Notes under the pieces: generated by a model
What the model was told of the DNA's origin: nothing
Seen by the model: only the letters and a program-made list of their open reading frames with translations
Databases searched by the model: none
Made by a program: the position numbers and the translations under genes
Shown here: in pieces, positions 12,900 through 23,495 of the stretch
Position numbering within the stretch: the first letter of the stretch is position 1
How the letters are laid out: every line of letters starts with the position of its first letter
Origin: Fasciolopsis buskii
Taxonomy: Eukaryota > Platyhelminthes > Trematoda > Plagiorchiida > Fasciolidae
Length of the DNA stretch: 64,000 nucleotides
Reading direction: 5' to 3'
Assembly (NCBI GenBank): GCA_008360955.1
Contig: LUCM01007969.1
Coordinates: forward strand, 31,281-95,280

Positions 12900-13466
12900 A
12901 TCTAGAAATACTCCGAAATGACTAGGGTCTCAAATAGGCTCTGTTGAGGAAGTTGCGCGCACTGACTTTTCGGTGTGGTATTCTCACTAAGGTCAGAGGA
13001 CGAAGGCGAATGGCCGACCTCCGTAATAGGGTTGACTGGTCGTCTATGGGACCGGATAAACCCTGATTCCAAATCAACTAAGGGCGACGTACGAGGCATA
13101 CTCACCAACGGCTATGGTAGAAGGGTGTACTGTGAACCTAGGAAGTTTAGCCACAACCGAAGAACGTATGAACTGAGCAATTAGCCATCGCTTACCATTG
13201 GATTACGTGACCCGCAGATCATCCTACTTCCTTATAAGTTAGATCATTTGTTTAGAGAGGTAGGGTTCCTTAAGTCAACCCTCTACTTTGGTTTAGGCAA
13301 CCGGGTAGTATGAAGCTCACAGAGGAATCACGGAGCCCGGTGGACAGCCAAAGATGTGAAGATGGATAATGAAAGAACTGCCAAGATGGACTCTGCACAT
13401 TCTTTTTGTTTCCCATGGCACATGACCTGCATTCAGATTTGTACAATATATATATATATATATATG
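12900..13466 (+). repeat. Dispersed repeat, family A, copy 1, ending in (TA)n
   Basis: A non-coding repeat of roughly 550-600 bp, also found at 39.5-40.1 kb and 43.4-43.85 kb in the same orientation. Shared blocks include ctctactt.ggtt..gcaac..ggtagtat, then tggcacatga..tgcat.cagattt. Copies 1 and 2 both end in a (TA)n run (here 13,445-13,466). This fits a non-autonomous retroelement with a simple-repeat tail, but its founder is unknown. Confidence 0.6.
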
Positions 13467-14258
13467 TACTAGATGCATACAGAATAAATATAATATATAA
13501 GGAAATTTGAGATAAGGCAAAAAAAGCCATCGCCAAACATTCTGCTGAGTTTTCCTACGTTGTTTGTTTTTCACTGCGTTGCTCCTAGCCTCATTCTAAA
13601 TTGAACTACCATGTTTTACGTGTGACTGAGAAAATTAAAAGAAATGCTTGGATCTCGCAACCTGTTTTCTATCGGTCCTATTCAAATTAATTAAGAGGAC
13701 CAACTGTTTCGAATAACCAGAGAAGTTGTACTGACAAAAATTGCATTCGCTGTTAACTTTCCACCGATTTAATATAAGAGGACTGGCATTCCAAGAACAA
13801 TCGGCTCCATAATATATCCGCAAGAAAGACTGGAGCAAATCGATGACATTGCCATTTGGTAGCCCTTTCAATTCCGAATTTTGCAAAAAATTAAAGGCAA
13901 GATATAAACCAATAGGATGTGAAATAACACAGGCAGACTTCGCTACCCAATCTGAATACGAACAGAACTTATTGGTTGGGAGCTAAATTCCATCCGAGAG
14001 CTACAGATAAAAAGCAACAAAGAGTTAAAGTGAACGAAGAAACATCCCAAATATTGATGTAAATGCAAGTAATTCAGGAAAAAGCGTTAACTTCGATTCA
14101 ACCCGTATTTTGATTTTTGACAGTTTGCCCCGAGGAAACTTCGAAATGAACGAATAAACGATAAGGTCTAACTCGTCAGCAATTATTAGAGAAATGAACC
14201 TTATAAATTTGCGCAACTAAGACGACCAAATGAAAGTGATAAAATTCGTTCTGATACT
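13467..14258. other. No recognisable feature (AT-rich intron)
   Basis: AT-rich sequence with short minus-strand open frames that show no family signature. Confidence 0.45.
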
Positions 14259-14425
14259 GGCCGGTGGCAGTCAAGCGGATGAGGTCGTGGCATTTGGACG
14301 TGAAGGTCGCGGGTTCGAAGCCTCCCACCGCCGGTCAACTTGCCCACTCGGCAGCCCTTTGTTGGCCGCGTCCCGCTTTCTGAGAAACGATGTACACTGT
14401 TATTTCATTAAAAAAGTGAAAAAAT
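14259..14425 (+). mobile_element. tRNA-derived SINE, copy 2
   Basis: Same element as at 8,607. The tRNA-like head has a B box variant (ggttcgaagcc at 14,312-14,322) and a degraded A box (cagtcaagcgg), followed by the shared body tcaacttgcccac..ggcagccct and an A-rich tail (cattaaaaaagtgaaaaaa). It is antisense to the septin gene and its tail stops about 10 bases from the septin splice donor at 14,434. Confidence 0.82.
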
Positions 14426-14434
14426 GATACTTAC

Positions 14435-14643
14435 TTGCATGAAAGCGGTGAGCAGTAAATAACGAAGAGCGGCGAAGTCATTGTGCTCCATGTTTTCAAC
14501 CTCGACCACACCCCATGGATAGGATCGAGCGCGGACACGGATTCCACCATCACCTACAATAAGCGTGTTCGCTCCAACAACCGCAAAAGGAGCACGATCA
14601 CGAAGACGCTTCAATTTAAGTAATTCTTCTTCGTTCCCACGGT
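14435..14643 (-). CDS. Septin exon, end of GTPase domain and septin unique element
   Basis: On the minus strand an acceptor (ttctag before acc) opens 69 codons: RGNEEELLKLKRLRDRAPFA, then VVGANT, and then the septin hallmark YPWGVVEVEN followed by EHNDFAALR and AFMQ before a gtaagt donor. In human septins the same blocks read PFAVVGSN..VRGR.YPWGVVEVEN..HNDF..LR.ML..THMQ. This is the C-terminal edge of the GTP-binding domain and the septin unique element that builds the NC filament interface. The exon starts with two bases of a split codon (209 nt in all). Upstream exons with the P-loop and the G4 AKAD motif were not found and probably lie at higher coordinates, inside or beyond this window. 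Closest by eye to SEPT7-group septins. Confidence 0.9.
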
Positions 14644-16080
14644 CTAGAATAAATCATGGTAAGACAACTGTTGATCGTTGCTCAAGGACGACGATGTTAC
14701 TGTTGTGATTCTCATTTCTTACTTTCTCATCCGAAACAAGTGAGATCCTGGACGAAGCTAAAGCAATCAACTAAATAATTAACCAAACTGAACTAACACC
14801 ACCAAAAGTATAATTACTATGGACTACCTTGACTGCTATTTTCTCATTTTTAAATGCGTGGCTCGACGACGACGTTTACATTGAAAGGTACTACAACGCC
14901 AGATAGGTATACATAAACATAACAGACTGACGTTTCTAATCATTATGGACGTTATTGTATACTATTTCTCTGCACGCCTTAAGGTTTTACAACCACGCTA
15001 TGACCGCAACACACTTCAAACGTTCAGAACACACTCCACCGGTTTGCAAAGAAATAGAAGAGGATCTTTTGATACAAAATGAGAACTAATATTCGTCACA
15101 ATATTTCGCATTACGAGTATTTACGATTCTCAAACCGTCCGTAATCCTGAGTTTAAATTTTGGATGAAACTGAATCACAACAGGCTTTGTGTTTGCTGAC
15201 GTTGGCGTTCAGATCGCAAACGATTCACTATTAGCAGGCGTGATAAAATCAGCGCGTGGGAAATGACCCTGATGGTTTTTATATTAATCTTACTCCACAT
15301 CTAATCTCGACCTTCGAAAGAATGGAAAGTTACCATGACCACAACCTCGAACTGGGAAAGGTACTGAAGTGTCGGATTGGTTCCGTTGTGTAAGCATTGA
15401 TGTAGGTTGGTACACTCAATGAGCTTCGATGTAGGTTGCATTTTTTATTTTAGTACTTTTTAGGATGGTCAGATAACCCCTTCGAAGATCGTTTTCCCAG
15501 CACATGGTACGTTACTAATTTTCGCAATATGACCTTGAAGAGCTCAGACTTCCTTCTGGCTTCAGAAATTGAACACTAACTTGCCCCATTCACTTCTAGT
15601 TCAGAAACCTTCAAAACTCATCTAACCGTCTTTACCATCAGCGATGCCGATTCATCGCAGCTTTCCATGTGGTTCGCCAAGAACTCGATGTCCTCGCAAC
15701 GAACTAGTACGAACTGAATTCAATAAAGCTTTTGCTCAACTTCCAGAGTTACTTGACTTTCTTGCACTCTAGTAGATTACACAAGTGATCCGAATAGATT
15801 TTCCTGTTGCCTGCATTTAGTGACTCGTAGCAAACTTCCAGAAACTCTTGAATGCTGTGTATTCGATTGGTTCAGAATATGAACCATGTATACACTGAAC
15901 GCATTCGCCCTAATCCTAGTGCATGGATAAAAAGTAACAGGGACTACCTCAGGGTAGATCCGCATGCTACTGGGAGCGTCAATGGGCTGTAGATAAGGGA
16001 ACGGCATTCAGACAGTTAATCAAGAATAAGATAAGTCGAAGTTAACTGAATAGATGGCCGCGGACAAGCATCGGAAATGC
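14644..16080. other. No recognisable feature (upstream septin intron)
   Basis: No exon, RNA or element motif recognised. Septin exons for the P-loop region were looked for by eye on the minus strand and not seen. Confidence 0.4.
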
Positions 16081-16399
16081 CGAGAACATGGTAGGTTTTC
16101 ACCCGGCAAACGTTCCCCCTAAAAATACCACAAGGGCCCACCGGTGGCCCCGTGACGTGGCGAAGTTGGAACACCAACTAACTAACGCCATTGCTCCTTA
16201 TCGTATTCCAATAACCCGGGAAAATTTTCCAGGAGAGCCGCATGAATCGACCAACTGGTCACCGGATCGTCTGTAATTATGCCGATGCCTCGCAGAAAGC
16301 GTCTGGTTGTGCAAAGGTTAAAAGTGCATCCTAGAATAAAAGGCCTACTCTGGACCAGGCGACCTAGTAACACAACAACCCACAACGCATGCTATAAAA

Positions 16400-19240
16400 C
16401 AATATTCTTCGGACGGACGGTTCTTGCTCTCCACTCATTTACAAAAGCAACCTTCCACCATACACAACTGTTTGTTCCTCTATCTTGTCCAGGCGCGTCC
16501 ATTGAATGCCTGCGCTGCAATTCTGTTTTCTGGCGGGATTTTCGGTCGCATTATGGATTCCGTTCGCTGCTACAATCGGTCGGAATTATTGCTATTTAAA
16601 AACCCTACCGGTTCTTATCCTGGACCAGGATCATGCCTCAAAGATATTCTAGTCTATCCAGAAGAAGCACTGGTTTTGGCTGGCAACCGATTCTTAAATG
16701 CGCAACTTTGGCCAAGATGTCCATTCCGTTCTTTGCTTGCAGAAATATCAGATCTGTCCCTCACATTCCAATCACCAGTTCGTGTTTACACGTATGTCAT
16801 CTGCACACAAGAATCGTAGTTGAACCCGGATATGGCAGATTCACTCGTGTCGACAGAAAGCTTCAGACTCCATCGGCAGGACAAAGTTTCTAAGACTGGA
16901 GGTGGTGTAGCAACATACATAAACTCTTAGTCTGGCAAGTACGAAGTTATTTATGCGTACTCCCCAGACGGAATTGGCCGTCTCATAGTACAGCGTCATC
17001 ATAGGTTTTCCTCCATGTCAGTACGATTACAGCGAACTTATACATTGTCCCTTTTAGCTTATAACAGAACATCACAACATTTTTTGAATCCTTTCTAACA
17101 TTAATTGTCCCACTTCTAGAGGATAGTCTGCATATTATTATAGGTGATTTCAACCTTGCATCAACCCTACCACTCATTGTGTTCGGTTTGACAAACCTCT
17201 GCATTTCTCCCACCAGAGGCAACCCTATTTTACATAGTTATTACCAACCATTCTGATTTTTCCCTTGAAATTACGTGCTCCCATCTCAAGTAGTGACCAT
17301 TGTTGGCTCTGTTAAGATCCAAGATATATCGGCCAGCCATCAAGCAAACAAATTAAATCCAAATTCGTCTCCGTAATTTTTCACACAACAACCCTATTTT
17401 TCTTCAAAAATTGCCTTCGCACGCAACTGTTTGTTTCTCTTTTGAACTCCTGCTCGTTGACAATGTCAGACTTCTCACAGTGACGCCCAACGCGATCTTC
17501 GATATCTGATGTCCCATAGAAACACTATTCGTCTCAAATAGCCGTATCTCGTTCCAGATACTGAAATCTCCAAGGCGGGCACAAGGGGCATTTCTAGAAA
17601 TCCCGAAATAACTAGCACCACACGAATAAAAGCTGAAATCAAACGTATCGTCACGACACTCGCTAGCCAACCTTTCAATAATCACAACAGCCGATTCTTA
17701 GGACAAGGCACTCGACTGATGTATGGGAAGAAAAATGGACCTGTGAAGGGTTCTGCATTAACCAAGCTTTCATGCATCCTTGTACTTATGCCCCAATCAT
17801 ATTTGCACAAGACGATAATACTAGAGTCACACATTTTTTCTAGGGAAGAGGTGTTCAAGCTTCTCTGCACATTAAAATTATAGGGGTTGGTCTTTACAGT
17901 TTCCCCTCAACTCTTTAAGGCACGGTGCTGTGGCCCTGACGGATACATTCACTTATCTGATTAACATCCCAATAAGACTATCCTCTATCCCTGACTGCTG
18001 GAGATCCATCACCATTGTTCCCAATTCAAAATCTGGAAGTTCTACTGCTTTAGCCAAACGGTTTCGCTCCATCGCCTGACAGAACTGACAGAAGGTGCTG
18101 TACTTAAGCGTCTGCGTTCTATGATTCCTCCTGACGATCCATTTCAGTTCGCTTATAAATCTAACAGATCTACTTTGAACGTTGTCACCGTCCTTATTCA
18201 TCACGTTTGTAAGCCTTCAGATGCATTCATCGACTATTCGATTTGATCCCACTGGTTCTTCGACTTCACAAACTGGAAACATTTGGTTTCCCTAGGCCTT
18301 TATTAATATGTCTGTCTGATTACTTTACTAACCGAACCCAGTGCACACGAATGGGTGGTAAAACCTCGAAACCGTTGGTCAACAACTCAGAAGTACTTCA
18401 AAGTACTGTTCTTTCACCGTATCTTTTCTCTACTTACATAAGTGGCTTATCAACTAGCTCCCTGTAATCTGTTTAAGTATGTTGATGATGTAGCCTTTTC
18501 ACAAGTCGTTTCGAACATCCATGATTTTCAAAGTTTTCCCAGCAGCCTATCTTCTGTTTACGATTTCTCTGTACAAGCCGGTTTGAATCTCAACACATCT
18601 AATCGTATCGAATGTCTGGTCTCTCTCTCTCTCGATCAGCCTATCCGTCTGAACTGCCTTTCATCAACTGAGGAACACTTACCAGGGTTGATTCCGTGAA
18701 AAATCTAGGGGTTGCTATCGATAAAAACCTGAAGTGGATTTATCACATTTCCACCTGCACAAAGAATCTCTGGCAGTTGTCATTCCAAATCAGAAAGTTT
18801 CGACATTACAAGGTGAAACAAAGCACCATCTACCGTTTTGCACACTAACGTTTTTTTCAATCCTTCTTCACTGTTCTCTAGTTATTTTCGCAGGTTTTCT
18901 TAAAAAAATTACCTTGAAATTTTCCGCCGGGGGGGGCAACTAATTATTAGCCGTTTTTTTATATCAGTGAGCGGGTTGCATTTTAATCCATGTGCCCAGC
19001 ACTTATCCGCATGTGAGAAATTTGCTCGCAAAATTCTTTCAGATCCCACGCATCCTCTGCACAACGATCTTTCAACATGCCGCTCTCATATCTCTACACG
19101 ATCCGCCTTTTTCCATACCCTCTAGAATCAACATCCATGGGAACTCCACTGTCCCATATCAAGCATGCATCTCCACAAACCGTGATCGCGTTTCAGCCGA
19201 CTTCTTGAGCAACCTAACTTAATGTGCTCAAACCACTCCT
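16400..19240 (+). mobile_element. CR1-like LINE, decayed, endonuclease plus reverse transcriptase
   Basis: The endonuclease part can be read across frames: TWLNPDMADSLV..ESFRLHRQD..KTGGGVATYIN (about 16,810-16,930) and IIGDFNLAS (about 17,140). RT blocks follow: motif 1/2-like VPNSKSGSSTALAK (about 18,020), LLICLSDYFTNRTQCTR (about 18,300), a motif B remnant VLQSTVLSPYLFSTYISGL (18,395-18,455), motif C FKYVDDVAFS (18,473) and a C-terminal region to about 19,220. Frameshifts and stops throughout show it is dead. The pattern YLFSTYISDL plus FKYADDVALS is typical of CR1/Jockey-superfamily LINEs. The 5' boundary is uncertain. Confidence 0.75.
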
Positions 19241-19499
19241 CCGCGAGTTTATTTTTTCGCCATTTCACAAGGAGATGAGTGCAACTACTTTCTTATTTTT
19301 CTCCACGGCTTTTGACTGAAATGTGACATTGTTGTACATAAAAGCCCATACAATACTAATTCGTGTTAGTCTTCCTGTTCCCACCTTATTTCTTTACATT
19401 TTTCGACCATGCTAATGGCAGTGTCTCTGAAATAAGTTCTGTTCCTGTTCTCTCACGTTCTCCCTCAAAAAGCATCCAAATCTCACCGAACCCACTCCC
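19241..19499. other. Unassigned spacer between LINE remnants
   Basis: Short stretch after the CR1-like 3' end; no feature seen. Confidence 0.4.
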
Positions 19500-20396
19500 G
19501 CAGTGAGACTTAGCGGTTCGTGCAAGACGAGCAGTCATCGATCCAACTTGTCTGTCGTCTCACTGTACGTTTCAATAGACCGCAGTCCAGATGCAATCAA
19601 GGACATTTTCTATCAAAAGCTGCACGATCTCATAGGCCCAGCAAAGCGGAATGACACTGTGATTTTGGCGGAAGATATGACTACCAGAGTAAGTTGGCTG
19701 TTCTCGAATGAGGCGTACTCAGGAGGCCCTTTTGGTTTCGATTCCTGTCGTCCTGGAAACGGAGAGCGGTTGTTGACTGTGTTCAAGCCATCGGTTATTT
19801 CTCGCCAGTACGAACTTAAAACATTCCAATCGCCGACACGCCACCTCTTCTAGTTAGCAGTGGACCCAAATCCACCAAATCACAATAAGTTACAAACGGC
19901 GGGGCCATCTACAAGACTGCCGGTAGCACTAGAGCACTTGTCTCGACTCCGACCACACGTTACTTTGCACTGAGCTGTCCATGTGCTTTGGTGGGCGTTC
20001 AAAACACGATGCAGAGTCGGTTCGATTGCCCTTCGAAGCATGCTGGCCGAAAAAAGATTGCCCTAATTTCAAAACGTCTATGAGTTTTGGTCGCTTATCA
20101 AGAATGCCTTGCATTTTGCTGGTTGAGTTGGTTTTAGCCTAACCCGTCGCGTTATGACGCCCTGAATTTCTGCCGACTCTCTGGGCCTTCTTGACGCATG
20201 CCAATCCATCTTGACTGGTAGCGAGTATAGTGAAACACGATTAGCAGCGAGACGTGAACTCACGGCAAGCTTGCGTAAAGATCGCGAGACCTGGTGGTCT
20301 CAACGAGCTTTGGAGATAGAACATGCTGCCGCCATGGGAAATTCCCGCAAGCTGTTTCAGCTCATTAGGGCTACCGGTAGAGAAAGCATTGTGTGA
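19500..20396 (+). mobile_element. RTE-type LINE fragment, second subfamily
   Basis: Plus-strand reading VVSLYVSIDRSPDAIKDIFY then VILAEDM and SGGPFGFDSCRPGNGERLL matches the RTE endonuclease order (ISAYAPTD, VAGDFNAQ, GG.C..PAQ..DNGERLL), with the catalytic GDFN eroded to AEDM. At 20,229-20,396 it reads RRELTASLRKDRETWWSQRA and MGNSRKLFQLIRATG, the linker block. The last 168 bases also form the outer part of the inverted repeat that ends at the gap. Confidence 0.7.
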
Positions 20397-20760
20397 GCAC
20401 AACTGTGAAGCTGGCTGTTCACCTATCTATAAAGAGCAGCGGCACCTTGTACTTGTTGTTGCGTTGGCACCAAACTCGTTTTAAATATATATATATATAT
20501 ATATAATGTATGCATGCTGCTCGGGCAAGAGGCAATGCCCGCCTAAGCAAGTTCTGATGCGCCAAGTCTTCCAACCTGTCCATTTAAATCATCTGCTGCG
20601 ACTACAACATTAGGTTTTGCTTCCACCAATAGGAGTGGCTAATTTTTATGACTTGCTTAACACAAATGTAGTGGATTAGACATGCCGATAACCACTAAAG
20701 CCCACTGCGCAAAAGGGGAGAGCGGTAACCGTGACTGTGAGATTTCGAGTGGCGCAGAAC
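20229..20760. repeat. Perfect inverted repeat, left arm (532 bp)
   Basis: Bases 20,229-20,760 are the exact reverse complement of 20,833-21,364, including a (TA)n run of the same length. The 72-bp spacer is 20,761-20,832. The arm contains RTE linker sequence on the plus strand and an RTE endonuclease scrap (VVVAADDLNGQVGRLGASE) on the minus strand near 20,520-20,620. Confidence 0.95.
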
Positions 20761-20832
20761 CTCACATCCGCCGGTCACTTTAATGACAAACAGCAACTCG
20801 CCGTCGCCCAGCACGTCACTGCATCTTATACG

Positions 20833-21364
20833 GTTCTGCGCCACTCGAAATCTCACAGTCACGGTTACCGCTCTCCCCTTTTGCGCAGTGGGCTTTAGTG
20901 GTTATCGGCATGTCTAATCCACTACATTTGTGTTAAGCAAGTCATAAAAATTAGCCACTCCTATTGGTGGAAGCAAAACCTAATGTTGTAGTCGCAGCAG
21001 ATGATTTAAATGGACAGGTTGGAAGACTTGGCGCATCAGAACTTGCTTAGGCGGGCATTGCCTCTTGCCCGAGCAGCATGCATACATTATATATATATAT
21101 ATATATATTTAAAACGAGTTTGGTGCCAACGCAACAACAAGTACAAGGTGCCGCTGCTCTTTATAGATAGGTGAACAGCCAGCTTCACAGTTGTGCTCAC
21201 ACAATGCTTTCTCTACCGGTAGCCCTAATGAGCTGAAACAGCTTGCGGGAATTTCCCATGGCGGCAGCATGTTCTATCTCCAAAGCTCGTTGAGACCACC
21301 AGGTCTCGCGATCTTTACGCAAGCTTGCCGTGAGTTCACGTCTCGCTGCTAATCGTGTTTCACT
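20833..21364. repeat. Perfect inverted repeat, right arm (532 bp), cut by gap
   Basis: Mirror of the left arm, ending exactly where the N run starts, so the true length of the palindrome is unknown. It contains the RTE endonuclease scrap on the plus strand at about 20,980-21,075. Either a fold-back assembly or read artefact, or a very recent inverted duplication. Confidence 0.95.
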
Positions 21365-21826
21365 NNNNNNNNNNNNNNNNNNNNNNNNNNNNNNNNNNNN
21401 NNNNNNNNNNNNNNNNNNNNNNNNNNNNNNNNNNNNNNNNNNNNNNNNNNNNNNNNNNNNNNNNNNNNNNNNNNNNNNNNNNNNNNNNNNNNNNNNNNNN
21501 NNNNNNNNNNNNNNNNNNNNNNNNNNNNNNNNNNNNNNNNNNNNNNNNNNNNNNNNNNNNNNNNNNNNNNNNNNNNNNNNNNNNNNNNNNNNNNNNNNNN
21601 NNNNNNNNNNNNNNNNNNNNNNNNNNNNNNNNNNNNNNNNNNNNNNNNNNNNNNNNNNNNNNNNNNNNNNNNNNNNNNNNNNNNNNNNNNNNNNNNNNNN
21701 NNNNNNNNNNNNNNNNNNNNNNNNNNNNNNNNNNNNNNNNNNNNNNNNNNNNNNNNNNNNNNNNNNNNNNNNNNNNNNNNNNNNNNNNNNNNNNNNNNNN
21801 NNNNNNNNNNNNNNNNNNNNNNNNNN
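21365..21826. other. Assembly gap (462 N)
   Basis: Run of N. Open frames reported across it are meaningless. Confidence 1.
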
Positions 21827-23495
21827 TGCACACTTTCATGCAGGCTGGTCAACAAGCGCGTTTGGCTCTGACAATGGACTCACTTTCGATTGATGTCTGG
21901 TGTGCCAGGATTCGAGTAGAGTAATTCAAGTGACTGCGCCTAATGTCTCATCAAGATATTTCCTGTACACTTCAGGAGACGAAGCAGCTCAAGCTATGCG
22001 TCGAGGTGGTGTAGGAATAGTCTTAATTGAGAAGATTGAAGCGTCCCTTCTAGACTGGATCCCGGCCAACAATCGCTTGTACGCCTTGAGATTGCAGGGA
22101 TCAGTCAGCGTTCGGTAAGATAATCGTTAAGCGCAATTTGTTCGTCATCTCGGCATACGCCCCCACAGACTGACTGGAGCACTGACATGCAAAAGGACGG
22201 GTTTTATGACGAACTTGTCACTCTCATTTGGAAGAGCGAGGGGTCCGACATTGTAGTGGTAGCAGGTGATTTTAATGCACAAGTTGAAAACCTGAGTGTA
22301 TTGGAAGTTTGTTTAGGTGGGCGATGCGCCTTGCTTGCTCAGCGAAGAGATTAGGCGGAAAGGCTTCTCTAATTTCGTGCGGGCCAATAATTTATTCCTT
22401 TCGGGCAAAAACATGCGTGTTGGTGCATGAAGGTGGCCGAAAAGATGGAGGAAGCGGTGACGGCCAAAGGCCCTTCAACCTTATACGCGATACCAGGTGG
22501 GCGACGAATTTCGGTTAGTGAAGTCGTGCGCATTAGAAATGGAAAGCTCATCCATGGTAGACAACAAAGGCTGGACCGTTGGGTTTTTCACTTCAAGGAT
22601 CAGCTAAGCTGGCCGCACGCCAATGTAGTTAGTGTGGCGTCCGCAGCTAGGACTTATTTGGAAGTGTCTCTTGACCCCCTTAAATGTAGTGGGGGTGCAG
22701 TTGAATAGTCGGTTTCTGAAGAGGGGAAAAGCAGCTGGTCCTGACGAACTTCCCTCGTTTCTTTTTAAATTGGGTGGAGGTCTGATGAAATTCCCTACCT
22801 CCTCACCGCGTGATGTTTGGAGAAAGGAGCGTATTCCTTTATCGTGGGGTGAGTCAGATTGTACCCATCTTCAAAAATGGCACGCGGAGTGAACGGCGGG
22901 CCGGATTTCGTCCAGGTCGACGTTGCATCGACCAGATGTTCACATTTCAGCGGTGAAGTGTGCCACACACACACTGGCGCCCTACGATTGCAGTTCTTCT
23001 CCATTCAAAAGGTGGGCTCCACTCCGTGTGTTGACCAGCACCATTCATTACTCGCCACCGGAAAGGTATGCCAACGAAGTTCGTAAACCTGTCGCGAGCA
23101 TTGTACTCGCATACCTGTGGTTGCGTGAGAGTGCAAAGTGAACTAATACGTTCATTCGAAACGACTAATAGGATTCGACAAATATGACCCATCTCTCCAT
23201 TCTTGTTCAACTTCGTCATGGACGACGTGATGGGGGGTGCTCTAGGAGGTCTCCATAATGTAGCGGTCGAATTGGAAAATGGTTGAAACCTGCGATCTAC
23301 ATAATAATAATTGTCTTATGATTTTGGAATATGCGGACCATGCACAGCGCGCAATAGGAAGACCCTCGAGGTCTGTAGCTTGGTTCTACAGGTGGTTTAC
23401 ACCTTCAAAGTGTAAGGAGCTGTTACAGGATTGGACGACAGTATTGCGGAACTTAATACCGAATAAAGGAAAACTCACGATTGTGGGCCATTTCA
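21827..23495 (+). mobile_element. RTE-type LINE, decayed copy next to the gap
   Basis: It starts inside the endonuclease domain (HTFMQAGQQARLALTMDSLS) and runs through LLDWIPANNRLYALRLQGS, VVVAGDFNAQVENLS, linker pieces (VSEVVRIRNGKLIHGRQQR), the pre-RT block KRGKAAGPDELPSFLFKLGG and RT scraps (RAGFRPGRRCIDQMF-like at 22,899, motif B region at about 23,150-23,220). It ends in YADHAQRAIGRPSRSVAWF..FTPSKCKELLQDW. An 18-nt deletion near 21,905 removes the CVSETRI catalytic Glu block. Many frameshifts. Bases 21,827-22,321 are nearly identical to 33,705-34,199. Confidence 0.85.

Larger units (their letters stand above)
3707..14434 (-). other. Septin intron, about 10.7 kb
   Basis: The intron joins the exon ending ...AFMQ (donor gtaagt, minus strand at 14,434-14,429) to the exon starting ELRDV (acceptor cacag at 3,707-3,711), both in phase 0. 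The joined reading MQ-ELRDVTHNVHYENYR matches the continuous septin family sequence. The intron contains two SINE copies, a decayed RTE fragment at 10.1 kb and dispersed repeats. Whether other exons lie inside it cannot be excluded, but the family alignment needs none. Confidence 0.75.

Noticed and set aside
21330..21924. Open frames of 160-190 codons across the N run
   Set aside because: They are made almost wholly of unknown bases and have no meaning.
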